Source of the DNA: Paraphaeosphaeria minitans
Lineage: Eukaryota > Ascomycota > Dothideomycetes > Pleosporales > Didymosphaeriaceae
Length of the DNA stretch: 64,000 nt
Direction: 5' to 3'
Assembly: GCA_015832175.1 (NCBI GenBank)
Contig: WJXW01000002.1
Span: 1,240,001 to 1,304,000, forward strand
Below, piece after piece: positions 36,668 through 47,985 of the stretch. The notes under the pieces are model-generated. The model did not search any database. It was not told where the DNA came from and was given only the letters and a program-made list of their open reading frames with translations. A program made the position numbers and the translations under genes. How positions within the stretch are numbered: position 1 is the stretch's first letter; each line of letters begins with the position of its first letter.

Positions 36668-36905
36668 TGTCTATATAGTTTATTATACAAGTAGCACTAG
36701 GTAAAGTGGGGGCCTACCTACCTATAGGGACCCACACAAGGACCCACTACTTAGGTTAGCGCTAAGAGGCAGAGACTTTATAAAGCCCTTAGTGCCCCTT
36801 TGTATGATAGACTAGACGTAATTAATTGAACCTACTTCTTACCCTTTGCACAATAGTATACTATTAACCCTTAAATGCTTAATTGCAGATTGAGCCAAAC
36901 TAACA
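36668..36905 (+). repeat. D 3' LTR (238 bp)
   Basis: Starts tgtctatatag and ends aaactaaca, followed by the TSD ttttt. Confidence 0.93.
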
Positions 36906-39419
36906 TTTTTCTTAATAAACATAAAAGGGCTTACTACTAGTAACTTTAATAGTTATATATATTCTTTCTTAAGGTTTATCTTAATGAAATTACGTTCTTT
37001 AAGGAGTTCTTCTCCTATCTTACTATATAGTAGTCTAAAGGGTAGTGTCTTCCCTTCTTCTAGGTCTATTATAAGATCCTAGGGTTAATGTTCTGGTAGG
37101 TTTGTTTTTCCTTCCTTTTCTATAAATATATGTGTCTATTTCCTATACTCTCTTAGTAAGGTAAGGGGTGTACTATTGTCCTCTTTCTTACGCTTCTTAA
37201 CCTAGTAGTTCCTACTAGCGTCTACTAAGGTGTGCTTCTGTTTTTTAACTGTCTATTATAGTATTATGTTGTTAATAACTCTCTTATCTACTATTATTTT
37301 TAGTTAATACGTAGGCTTTACTTATAATGCATAATTATAGTGTTTAAATAATATTTTCTTTATACCCTAGTTAATCTGTGAGTTATGTCTTATTAACTAA
37401 GGTAATCCTAAGACTAACTTATACTTAGATCCTAATAAGATATCTAAGGTAAGTTCCTCTCTATGTCCTTAGACTGTTATTATGGTAGTAACCTCCTAGT
37501 ATATTTAAGGTGTCTTAGGTATCAGGGATCTATTCGTAACATAGATAATATAGGATACTTTTTTCTCTAATATTATAAGTCCTGCTTATCTTACTATTTA
37601 ATAAGATATAAAGTTCTTTTCTACTTTTAAGTCTATAAGAGCTTAAGCCTATATTCCTTTAAGCTATACTAGTAGCTTAACTAATGCTGTGCTTACTATA
37701 GCATTTAATTTAATAAAGGCGTTTTCTCGTCTAAGTTTAGGCCTAAAAAAGACATCTATTTATATAGGTTGTAGTTAAGTTCTAGTGCCTAGTATACGTT
37801 TCTAAGTATCTACTTCTATTATTATTCTTAAGTACGTAGCTTATATAGATTGTCTTCTTTTTCTTCCTATAAGGATATTCTTCTATTTTTTCTCCTACAG
37901 TCTTTACTATTCCTATGTACTAGTTAAATTAGTAGCTCTGTTATTACTCCTTATATAGGGCAGTTTACAAAACTATCTAAATATTTAGCTATGTAGTAGT
38001 ATTCATAGTCTTAGTTTAGACACGTGTACTAGTATAGTTATATATAGTCTCTATTAATAAGCATATTATAGCATTTATTGCCCTTTAGCGTAAGGTAAGA
38101 AAAGTATTTTACTTATTATTTATCCTAGAGGTGTTTGTTATAAGCTATAATAGGGTAGTCTATCTATATCTATCTACAGCGCAGTTTCCTTCTAGGTTAT
38201 TTCTTATTCTCTTTTTTCTCTATCTTGTGTTATGTGTATGTTAGTTCTTCGCAATGCGTCTACATACAGAATTAGTGTGTAGGATTTTGGTGGTCTAGGT
38301 AGTACTTTGGTACGTAGTCTAACTTCTTATTTTCGTATAGTTATAAGTTAGGTGAATCTAATTACTTACTTTACTCTAGTGTAACGCGTTAGTAACTAAA
38401 TAGCGTTATAACAACTTCCTATTCCTTATTAGGTTCTTAGTCCTTAATAGTTAGTACATTTAACTTAGTTTAATAGACTTTGTTCTTTAATCTACAGTTC
38501 CTGGCTATATAGCCTAGTTTGCTATATGTAAAGCATTTACGGGTCTTAGTTATTAATTATTAACTTCTATTAGAGACGCGTTTGTTAGGCTGCTTAGGGC
38601 CTATCCTTCCTCCTTTTCCTTTACCTATATAGTTAAACTAGACATCTTCTATTAGTTTATATCTCTAGTAGTTCCTTAGCTATTGCTTTTAGACAATTCT
38701 AATAGGGTTCTTATAAACTACTTTTACTAGTTGTCTAAAGCTTACTACCTTAAGGTTTTAGTAAAGCTCTTATTATAATAAAAACCACTCTTTGTTAATT
38801 CTAATAGTTTCTTTATATAGTTCTTTAAGGTTAGCAATTTGTGCACTACTACGCAAGAGTTCCTTACGTAGTTTCTATTTAAGTCTTTATTTATATATAT
38901 CCTAAAGAGATTTATTGTCCTAGTTAAGTTACATAGCGTATCTATAAAACTTAGTTATATACTTAGCTACTAATTATCTCTAAGTTATAGTCTAAATCTT
39001 TGCTTTTGTAATAGAGTCTTTATTAGCAATTCTAAAGAGTTGTTTAAGGCATTTCTTAAAGTTATTATAATCTTTAATAATATTAACTACATTAGCGTGC
39101 TTGTTTACGTAATTGTTATTATTATTGTCGTGGTCTATTCCTAGGTACTTTTTAAAGTAGGGATAAATTTATAATCCTGTATCTCCTCGCATATATATTG
39201 CTGCGAAGATAACTTTCTTTTTATCTTTAAGGGGTTTATTTAAGTCGAAGAAGTAGAGGTCTAACTAGAGAATCTAGACATTAGTTTAAGATTGTTTACT
39301 AAAGTAGAGATTAGGTTTATGCGCCTTACTACTATCCTTTATAAAAGTAATCTTAGCAGCACCTAAAGCTGTAAAAGAGGTAGGAGTTTGTAAAGTACTT
39401 ATATTAAGGGTATTTAAGA
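36906..39419 (-). pseudogene. C gag-protease-RT relic (5' half)
   Basis: Minus-strand gag and N-terminal pol of C. The zinc knuckle is at 38494-38535 (C-F-T-x-SKLG-x-IARN-C). Protease lies around 37600-37650. The RT N-terminal region runs up to the D insertion at 36910. The frame is collinear with A 14403-17090 and B. RIP stops are frequent. Confidence 0.82.
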
Positions 39420-39849
39420 TATTAAATCTAAGAGGGTAGCTAGTCCTAAAGGGTTAAAGTTAGTTCTTAGGCAGGAGTACTTATAGAAGGTAGAAGGTCT
39501 TATTAATACAATAGTATTTTACAAAGTGTAACAAGTTAATAATTTAGTCTACTAGAATCTAAACAATAGATTAATAAATAGATTAAATATAAGTATAAAG
39601 AGTTTATCCTCGCGTTCCTATATACTAAGCAAAGTTCGCTCTATAGGGAGTGCTCTATAGAGAGCGCTCTATACAGAGCGGTTACGTGCGCCACGCTTTA
39701 CACAGAGCAATTAAGCGCTCTGTAGAGAGCAGTCACGTAACTCCTTTATTTAAGGCGTAGCCAGTATTAAGTCCCCGCTCGATCCTTACTACGCGCCCGC
39801 TAGGTACAAAACCAGCTTCCCGCCATTATGTGGATTTTAGATCCTAATA
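39420..39849 (-). repeat. C 5' LTR (430 bp)
   Basis: Same length as 26151-26580 and slightly less mutated in the U3, where the palindromic gctctatagagagcgctc blocks (39630-39735) are better preserved. Followed by the TSD attac. Confidence 0.93.
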
Positions 39850-42800
39850 ATTACTTAAACACCTAGAAACTACTCTACTAGTCCTTTTAATTTAATCTTG
39901 TATTTATTCGCAATCTTCTTTTAAAAATCTAGGGCTTCTTTCTCTTTACTATTATAATAGAGAAGAAGAATGTTTTTAATATAAAATAGAATAATAATAC
40001 TTTAATCACTGTTAAAGAAAAGGCATAGCTCTTCTAGCGAAGCTAAAAGTCTATAAGATTAATGTAATCCTACAAATTCTTTATACTAAAGAAGTAGTAA
40101 ATCTCTTAAGCTATACAAAGCTTAATTTAATCTTACACACTTTCTTAGCTTTTTAAAACTATTAGGTAATTTACAAGTTACTAGATTAGCAGCTATAATA
40201 AGAGTATTTAGAAACGCTCCTACTATATTAAATTATAAGATTTCTAGATTAAATTCTACTGCTAGAGCTACAGCTAATTAGAAAGATCTTACTGCTAGGG
40301 TAGTAGTATAGGTAGAGTGGAGAGTATTCTTTTTCTAAAAATCTCCTCTTATAACAATTTAAGCTTTGCACTTTTTAAAGTATCTATTTTAATTAAATTT
40401 GTAGGTAAAAACCTACTTTAAAGAGAGTAGTTACTCTAACACCTCTAATTATTTAATCTCTGTCTAGGTACCTTTATCTTATAAAGTTAAGATCTCCTTA
40501 TAAGCGGTAAGAAGGAATAGCTTCTTATATAGATAATTATAAAGGTGTTTCTATAGAGTTAGCTCTAGTGTAAGCTTATTTCTATAAGTCTAAGCTGTAT
40601 AAAACGCTCTAGGCGCCTTTCTAAGTATAGAAGCGAATACTATTATATTTAGTGTAATATATTCTTCTTACTTAGACTAGGCCTCTACTACTTTTAGTAT
40701 AAACGTGTACTCTAATATTATATTAAGATTACTTTAAAGATAATTAGTAATTAGTGTATAAGTACCTAGCTTTTACCTACCCCCTAGCTAATTATTCTAA
40801 TTGTTTTGCTTCCTTAATCTTTATAATAGTAGATAGTAATTTATTAGTTAGTTAATTTCTAGTGCTTTACTATAATTTCGCCTACTTATTCTACTTACCT
40901 TTAGATAGATCTACCTTTGCCTTTAGTGCGCTAGTAAGTTATTTACTTTATCTAGCGTAATTAAGTTATCTACACTAGGTTAATTAGTAACCTAATTAGT
41001 TTCTACTAATAAATAAAGTATTAAATCCCTAGATTCTAGTAGGCTAGCTCTTCTAGTAGTGTTCTAGTGGCTGCTAGATATCTCTTAATTACTTAACAGA
41101 TTACCCCTAAGATTATCTGGCTCTAGTGTCTAATTAGGGGTTATAAGTCCTATGCTTCCTTTCCTACTTAAGCAAATTCTTAGCTACTAGCTAGCTAAGC
41201 CTACAGCTCGCTTAGTAGTAAATACTTTAGGTTTCTAATTACTTAGCTAGCCTACTTTGCTTTTAATTACTTAAGAGTTACCTATAGGTCTAGTAGTAGT
41301 TCTTATATACTTATTTATTTTCGGAAGAATGTTAAGCGTGTCTTTATACACTTCTCCTAGATTATTTAACTCTCTTTCTTAGAGGCTTTCTACTATTTTT
41401 AACGCTTCTATCTTTAGAATAGATTATTCCTCTAATTTTTTATAGAATAAGGACTTATTAAACCTTACGTTTTATATAGTGATTACTTAATTGAGCTAGG
41501 GAATCTATATTTAGTAAATATTAGAAGCTTTATCGCCTACTAAGTATCTAATATAGCCCTTAGGATTTACTTTAAATTCTCTTTTATCTCGCCTAGCTGC
41601 ACGCTCCTAATCTAAAGGGTAAGCTTAGTAGCTATAGGCGTAGACAGCACTCTAGTTTAGACAAAGATTAGCTATTCTATATTATATTTTTACTAGTTTA
41701 AAATAACAAAAATATTGTCTAAACTAAGCATCTAATGTTTTATTAAGTAATTAATAGCCTAATACTAGGCTAGGAATTATTCCTTAGAGCTAGCATACTA
41801 CTTATATAATCTTAGGCTAGAGATTTAATAGTAGATTTGCGCTTCTTTACATTTTAATTACTTTTATTATAAGCTCTTAGCCTACTCTTTCTACAGCGCT
41901 ATTAGGCTTATGCGTATAGGGTAGTAGTCTACTAATTATTATCCCTTTCTAATTAGCCTAAATTTTGTACTAGGATTTCCCTCTCTATAGAAGTGTTGCT
42001 GTATTATTGTCCTAGTAGATTTTTATAATTTAAAGCTCGTATTTTATATTAATAAGAGCTAAAAAATCCTACTACACTCTTATTATCTTAAAAGCGTCTT
42101 TATTCTAAAATTAGAAATATAAGGTTTCTTGCTAAAATTTTCTTTTATTAGTAAAACCTAGTTTTCTCTATTTTAAGTAGTGGGTATATTAAATAGATTC
42201 TAGGATAATAAGTGAAATAGCCTAGGTAATTGTTCTCTAGGTCTCTTAGAGATTACCTAGGTTGCGTGTATAGTAGTATAGTGCTTATAATCCTTTCTTA
42301 ATATTCTAGTAATCTTTACACCTTAGGCTGCAGTTACTAGAGCTTATAGGGCTTTACTTTCTATATGCCCTGCTTAAAGGTGCTAGAGGTCCTTAGAATC
42401 TAATCTCTTAATATTAACCTAGAATAATCTTTTAGTAGTTACACTTATAATAGTTAGATAAGAGTAGATTAGCTTATATTATAGAAAAGTAAAGTTATAC
42501 TTGTATCTTAGGTCTACTAAAATAACACTTTATTCTAGGCTTCTAATCTTAAGAGTGTAATCGAAACTAAAGTACTAAATCTTTACTTTCTTTAAAAGAG
42601 CTTCTAATATAATATTTATATAAAAGCCTTCTACTACTCTTACTCCTTAGAGTAGTAGATCTTCTATAAATCTCTTATTTTTCTTATATAAAACGTTCTT
42701 AATTAGTCTATTACTAATTCCTAAGATTAGGAGGCTTTATATACCTACCTCTACACTCTTGTTTAATAATCGAAACGTCCTAGGAATAAGTCTTTTATAA

Positions 42801-44199
42801 TTATTAACTAGGTAAACTACTATAGCACTATCTAGTATTTTATATTCTAATAGAGGATAAGTGTTAGAATATAGAGTAGAGTAGACACCTAATGCTCTAT
42901 TATCTGTAGGCAGATTAAATAGGTTTAGTAGAGCAGTAGTAATACTACTAGAATACTTAATAGTTTTTGTAGAGGATTGTTTCTTATTCTATCCTGCCTT
43001 TGTGATCGCATTACAAAGGTTTAACTACTTAAGCTACTTAAGTTAATTAAGAATCTCTAATTTTTCTTTATTAGTGAGATTAAATAATAATATTCTATTC
43101 TAGGATAATCTAGCTATTGCGGTTTAAAGTCTTCGGCACTCTATTAGTTTCCACCTATAAGTATAGGGCTTATAGGGACAGTTTGGTTGTTTCTTTGTCT
43201 AATTAGACAAACTAGAACTATTAGAGTTAGTAGATTGTCTTAATAATCTATTAAAAGTAGCGAATACCCTACTTATTTTATTAGAACTAGATTAGATTAA
43301 ATGCTCCTAGATAAGCGCTAAAAATACCTTCCCTAGATTGTCTAGCGTAATCTAATTCTGTCCTAGCGTCTTATTCTAGATTAGCTATTAGTTTATTAAT
43401 TAGGCCTAATCTAGTGCTATACGCGCGGTGATTATATCTAGGAAATCTTAGGTAGTAAGTAGTCTGCTAATTTTGCTAATTAAGTAGGTCTTTGCTTTTT
43501 AATAGAGGAGCTACTACTCTTTAAACTAGGTCTTAGGACTTTGTTTTACCTACTTAGCTTTCTTAAGATAAGCGCAGTATAAAGCTTAAATATTATTTTG
43601 TGTAGCTTTTTTATTTAGTGCAAGATCTTCCTTTAAGAGTTAAATTAGGGACTAAAGCGTAGTTTAGTGTGTATTAACTAGAGTAATTATGGTAGGAGTA
43701 AGTAGATTAGGCGATACTGTAGTGTTTACCTAAGTCTAGAGATTCTGTATTTTAGTATAGTCTACTTACTAGTCTAAAACTACTACTCTACATTCTACTA
43801 TTTGTAAAGAAAAGCTCTCTTTATCTATTTTATACTTAGTAAGCTCTGCTTTATATAATTAAATACTTACTATAGAGGCTATATCTACAATTAGTAATAG
43901 TTTCTATAGGAGTGGAGGTTGTTCTAGCTTTACGTAATTAATTACTAGAGCGTTAATTACCTCTAGATTAATTTAGTTCTAGATTCCTTTTAAGTTTACT
44001 TAGAATTAAAGCTAGACAAACTAGTAAGGCTAGCTAGCGCGATTAATAAGCTGTACTTCTGCTATTTTAATAATTTTTATAATTAGAAATAGAAGGGTTG
44101 TATTATAGAGAGGTTCTAAATAGAGTGTTATATAATAATTTAAGCGTTACTAAGTAAGTAGAGAGAATTGTCCTACGTTCTAAGCGCTAGGCTTATAAC
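39850..44199 (-). pseudogene. F gag, integrase and RT (N-terminal) relic
   Basis: Minus-strand part of F right of C, matching G 47986-52333. The RT block reading YIxNILLLYY is at about 39950-39985 (reverse strand), then RT N-terminal sequence to about 40500, and integrase and gag up to the 5' LTR. It is strongly RIP-degraded. The best evidence is collinearity with G, whose domains are clearer. Confidence 0.8.
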
Positions 44200-44394
44200 T
44201 ATTATAGTAAAAAGGGCTTAAACTATTATAGGATATTTAGGAGCAGAGTTGTAAAGAATACAAAGAGCTGATTATAGGAAAGGATGCCAAAAGGGCAGAC
44301 TATATATAAAAGAAACGAGCCTCTTGGCAAGAATCCTGTGATATGAATTAGTGGATCCAGAAAGAATCATAGAAGTGAGTGTTTTACTTTAACA
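44200..44394 (-). repeat. F 5' LTR (195 bp)
   Basis: Runs from tattatagtaaaaagg to ttttactttaaca in plus orientation, followed by the TSD gtaac (44395-44399). Confidence 0.93.
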
Positions 44395-44716
44395 GTAACG
44401 TTATAGGTGACGTTATAAGGTGACGTTATAGGTGACGTTATAGGTGACGTTATAGATAGTAGAGAATTACTAAGTAGAATACTCTAGAATCTCTACTATA
44501 TGTATATAAGGAGAGTTACCTTCTACGTGTACTCTCTATCCTAGATAGCAATTCTAAAGCCTATACCTAAGGTTTTATTGCTCTATTTAACTACGTTCGA
44601 TCTACCCTCTATTACTCTAGTCTCTACTATTCTAGGTAACTAGTACTAGGGGAGAGAAGGTACTAGAAGGTCGAGAAGGTTACCCTTTATCCTCTAGCCT
44701 ATATCTCCTCTTTACA
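44395..44716 (+). repeat. H 3' LTR, third segment, with CRE-like repeats
   Basis: Last 317 bp of the H LTR after the F target duplicate. 44395-44455 contains five spaced copies of (t/a)gacgttat/aacgttat, the same array found complete in the solo copy at 55847-55941. It ends tctcctctttaca at 44716, followed by aggac and then E gag. Confidence 0.88.
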
Positions 44717-44719
44717 AGG

Positions 44720-47700
44720 ACCCTACTAAATATAGAGGTAAGAACCTTAAGGAGTATTACAAATTCTTCCATTTCTATAAAGTAGCCTTTTGTCTCTTAC
44801 CACAAGAATTTGTGCAGGATAGAGATAAGGTTATCTAGGCAATATAGTACTTTATAGGCGACCTAAGAGAACTATAGTATATACACTATAAGCGCACTTT
44901 TAAAGCTAAGGGAGAAACACCTACCTAGAAGTACTTTAAGTAGTATATACTTAACTTACTTTTAGATCTAGTAAATTATAGCCTAGAAGTAGCTATAGCG
45001 TATACTTAGGTAATATAGTAAAGAGACTAAACTATTTACTCCTTTATAACCTACTTTAATGTCCTTAAAGATTAACTTATACCTTACACTAAGAAGTAAA
45101 GGGTGTAGCACCTTTTCTCTAAGCTTAAACCTAAGCTATAGAGGGCCATTACTAACTACTATTAGGTGCCCACAACTAGGGAAGACCTTATTACTTTAGG
45201 CTCTACGCTTAAGCGAAACCTATACTACGTACCTATAACGTAGGAGTTAAGCCTACGTTATATATTAGAGAAATCTAAGGATACTACGCTAAACTACTAA
45301 ATATCTAAAAGTAATAGTAAGTGTTGAAGTAAAACACTCACTTCCGTGATTCTTTCTGGATCCACTGATTCATATTATGGGATTCTTGCTAAGAGGCTTG
45401 TTTCTTTTGTATATAGTCTGCCCTTTTGGCATCCTTTTCTATAATTAGCTATTTGTATTCTTTACAACTCTCCTCCTGAATATCCTGTAATAGTTTAAGC
45501 CCTTTTTACCACAATAGTAAGACCTAAGACAAAAAAAGTGTCACCTACTATAAGTGCTATAAAACTAACTACTATACTAATAAATACAGAGGTAGTAATC
45601 CTAACTAGATTCCTATATAAGTAAACTATACAGGAAAAGGCTAAGCCTTACTTACAACCTAGGTATAGTAAGGCGCCTACTAATTTATATCTTACTAAAT
45701 ATAAAGCGCACGTGTAGCGTAGCTAGAGATATAGGCTTAGAGAGGGAACTCTCAATAATTTTTAACTTATAGGCTAATATTAGCCTAATTAGCTAGATTG
45801 TCGCTGTTAAAATAAATTTAAAACCTATTAAAGGGGTTAAGCTCTCTAAAATAAAATAGATTAGGGCCTAAAGGTAAAGCACCTACGCTGTCTATACGCT
45901 CTAGGTGCGTATTATAGATAATATAGGGGTAGAGCGTAGGACAAAGACTACTATCTATAGCGTTAATAAAAAAGGGATCTCCCTCCTACTTAGTAACACC
46001 TTTCTATAAGAAGGTAATATCCACCTTAATTACAGCTTATAAACATAGCGCTAGAGCTATACTATAGCTTTAATACAGCTTATTACTATAAGGGACTTTA
46101 AAGATAAAATAGAGTATACTAGCTTAGCTTTATTTTTTTTAGGGGTCTTATAAATAACTAGTGTAAGCTTAGAGTACCTAGTGTGTATTAATAAAGTGTG
46201 CGTAGCGTAGGTACCGCGTATTCTTAATATATTACGCGAATATAGTAATATAATTAATAAAAATGTAGCGTTTACCCTACTAAATTTTAAGGAATCTAGT
46301 TATACTATCCCTATTATAGAGGGAAAGGAACCTCCTTATAGACTACTCTATAATCTCTTAGAGCGGGAGCTTCAGGTACATTAGAAGCATCTAGAAGATA
46401 CCTGAAAAAAGGATAGATTAGGTATAGCACTAGTCTAGCTAAAGCACTAATTCTATTTACCCCTAAGAAAGATAGTATACTATAGCTTTATGTAGATTAT
46501 TAGAGCCTTAACGCGATTACTATTAAGAATTATTACTTACTACTTTTAGTTAGAGAGACGCTTAACCGCCTATTAGGTGTATACTACTATATAACCCTTA
46601 ATCTTTACAACGCCTACTATAGAATTTACATCTAGATAGGAGACAAGTAGAAAACTATATTCTAAACTTACTACGGCCACTTTAAATACTTAGTAATACT
46701 ATTTAGCTTAACTAATGCCCTTACAAGCTTCTAGGTATATATTAATAAGGCACTAGCACTATACCTAAATTACATATACGTTGTGTATCTAGATAATATA
46801 CTTATCTATACCTATAATAAGGATCTTACGCTTTATTAGCACGCTGTTTATACTATGCTTAAATTACTACGTAAGGATAAACTTTTTATTAATTTAACTA
46901 AGTGTATATTTGCCTTAGGCGAAGTCTACTTCCTTAGTTTTATTATAACTATATAAGAAATCTACGCTAATCCTACGTACATAGTAACTATAATAGAATA
47001 GCTATAGCTAACTAGTATCTAAGAGCTCTAGTTATTTCTAGGCTTTGTAAACTTTTATAGGCGATTTATTAAGGTATATACGCAAGAAACTGTTCCTCTC
47101 TTAGACCTACTTAAGAAGAACTAAGTGTTCTAATAGTTAGTAAAAGCTAATAATACTTTTAAAATGCTTAAAACGCGCTTCTTAAGTGCGCCTATCTTGC
47201 GCTACTTTAACCCTACGCTACTAATCTAATTAGAGACCAACGTATCTACTTTTATAATATATAGTATCCTTTCGCAGCTATTTAAGGACTAGAAGTGGCA
47301 CTTAGTTACTTTTATATTAAGAAAACTTTAAGTAGTAGAGCTAAATTATAAAGTATATAACCTTAAGCTCCTTACTATTATCTACTACTTTAAGCAATAG
47401 AGATATTATCTAGATAGCATATAGTACACAATTTAAGTGCTAAGTAACTATAATAACTTATATAGTATACGCGCTATATAGAAGCTAAACCTATAATAAG
47501 TATAATAGGTAATATACCTAGCAGCTTTTAATTTTAAAGTAGAACACTACCTAGGGAAAATAAACCTAGTAGATAGACTATTAAGAAGGGTAAATTACGT
47601 ATAGGAGAACCTATTACTAACTTATTTATTACCTACCCTACAGAATAAAATACTATAAAGGACTAAGTATAGTAGAGTAAGCAGATCTATAAATAAGCTA

Positions 47701-47790
47701 AGCTTATTAGACGCATGTAAGATGTATATTACTAATATTTATAGAGCTATAAGGGTCCCTACTACTAGTGCTATAGTGTGTATACTATAC
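44720..47790 (+). pseudogene. E gag-protease-RT-RNase H relic
   Basis: Gag begins at once after the H LTR (RNLKEYYKFFHFYKVAF at 44745-44795, then a capsid-like region to 45300). After the solo LTR a CCHC knuckle is readable at 45546-45587 (x-YK-C-YKTN-x-YTNK-x). RT is at about 46340-47000, with LPVRETLN-like and ITLNLYNAYYRI blocks and YVVYLDNILIYT at about 46780-46815 (LDD turned to LDN). The RNase H/tether region (LGFVNFYRRFIKVY near 47040) continues to the G insertion at 47790. The family differs from A/B/C. Confidence 0.82.
45322..45516 (+). repeat. Solo LTR of the F/G copia family
   Basis: A 195-bp LTR, tgttgaagtaaaacact to ttaccacaata, with the TSD gtaag at 45317-45321 and 45517-45521 and no internal sequence. 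It is the product of LTR-LTR recombination. It separates E gag from the CCHC knuckle. Confidence 0.92.
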
Positions 47791-47985
47791 TGTTAAAGTA
47801 AAACACTCACTTCCGTGATTCTTTCTAGATCTACTAATTTATATCACGGGATTCTTGCCAAGAGGCTTGTTTCTTTTATATATAGTCTGCCCTTTTGGCA
47901 TCCTTTCCTATAATTAGCTATTTGTATTCTTTACAACTCTGCTCCTAAATATCCTGTAATAGTTTAAGCCCTTTTTACTATAATA
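47791..47985 (+). repeat. G 5' LTR (195 bp)
   Basis: Starts tgttaaagtaaaacact and ends tactataata (CA to TA). Confidence 0.93.

Larger units (their letters stand above)
29691..36905 (+). mobile_element. Element D: full-length Ty1/copia retrotransposon (7,215 bp)
   Basis: LTRs of 238 bp at both ends and the TSD ttttt (29686-29690 and 36906-36910). The interrupted C RT sequence joins across it. Order: leader, gag with Cys knuckle, integrase, RT, RNase H, then a 1.3-kb tail. Base composition is less skewed than in most neighbours, suggesting lighter RIP. It is a different copia family from F/G and from H, and it is the parent type of D'. Confidence 0.94.
26151..39849 (-). mobile_element. Element C: Ty3/gypsy chromovirus with nested D
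   Basis: Minus-strand chromovirus with 430-bp LTRs (26151-26580 and 39420-39849) and the TSD attac (26146-26150 and 39850-39854). Without D the internal length is about 5.6 kb. Gag knuckle, RT, integrase and chromodomain are all readable, and a plus-strand accessory frame sits before the 3' LTR. D is inserted in RT (TSD ttttt). Confidence 0.93.
23362..44394 (-). mobile_element. Element F: Ty1/copia retrotransposon with nested C and D
   Basis: Minus-strand copia element with 195-bp LTRs (23362-23556 and 44200-44394) and the TSD gtaac. Subtracting C leaves 6.94 kb of internal sequence, equal to the internal length of copy G, which lies in opposite orientation at 47791-55116. C interrupts F in reverse transcriptase (TSD attac). 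The domain order gag, integrase, RT, RNase H is read from right to left. Confidence 0.93.
7023..44716 (+). mobile_element. Element H: Ty1/copia retrotransposon, 3' end, host of J, B and F
   Basis: Only the 3' end of H is in the window: part of RNase H (7029-7591), a polypurine tract (7710-7720) and a 426-bp 3' LTR split into 7721-7764, 23297-23361 and 44400-44716. The rest of this span is inserted elements. The LTR identity is confirmed by an intact 425-bp solo copy at 55584-56008 on the other strand, which aligns across both breakpoints. Immediately right of the LTR is aggac, its presumed target duplicate, followed by gag of element E. H therefore inserted into E. Confidence 0.85.
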
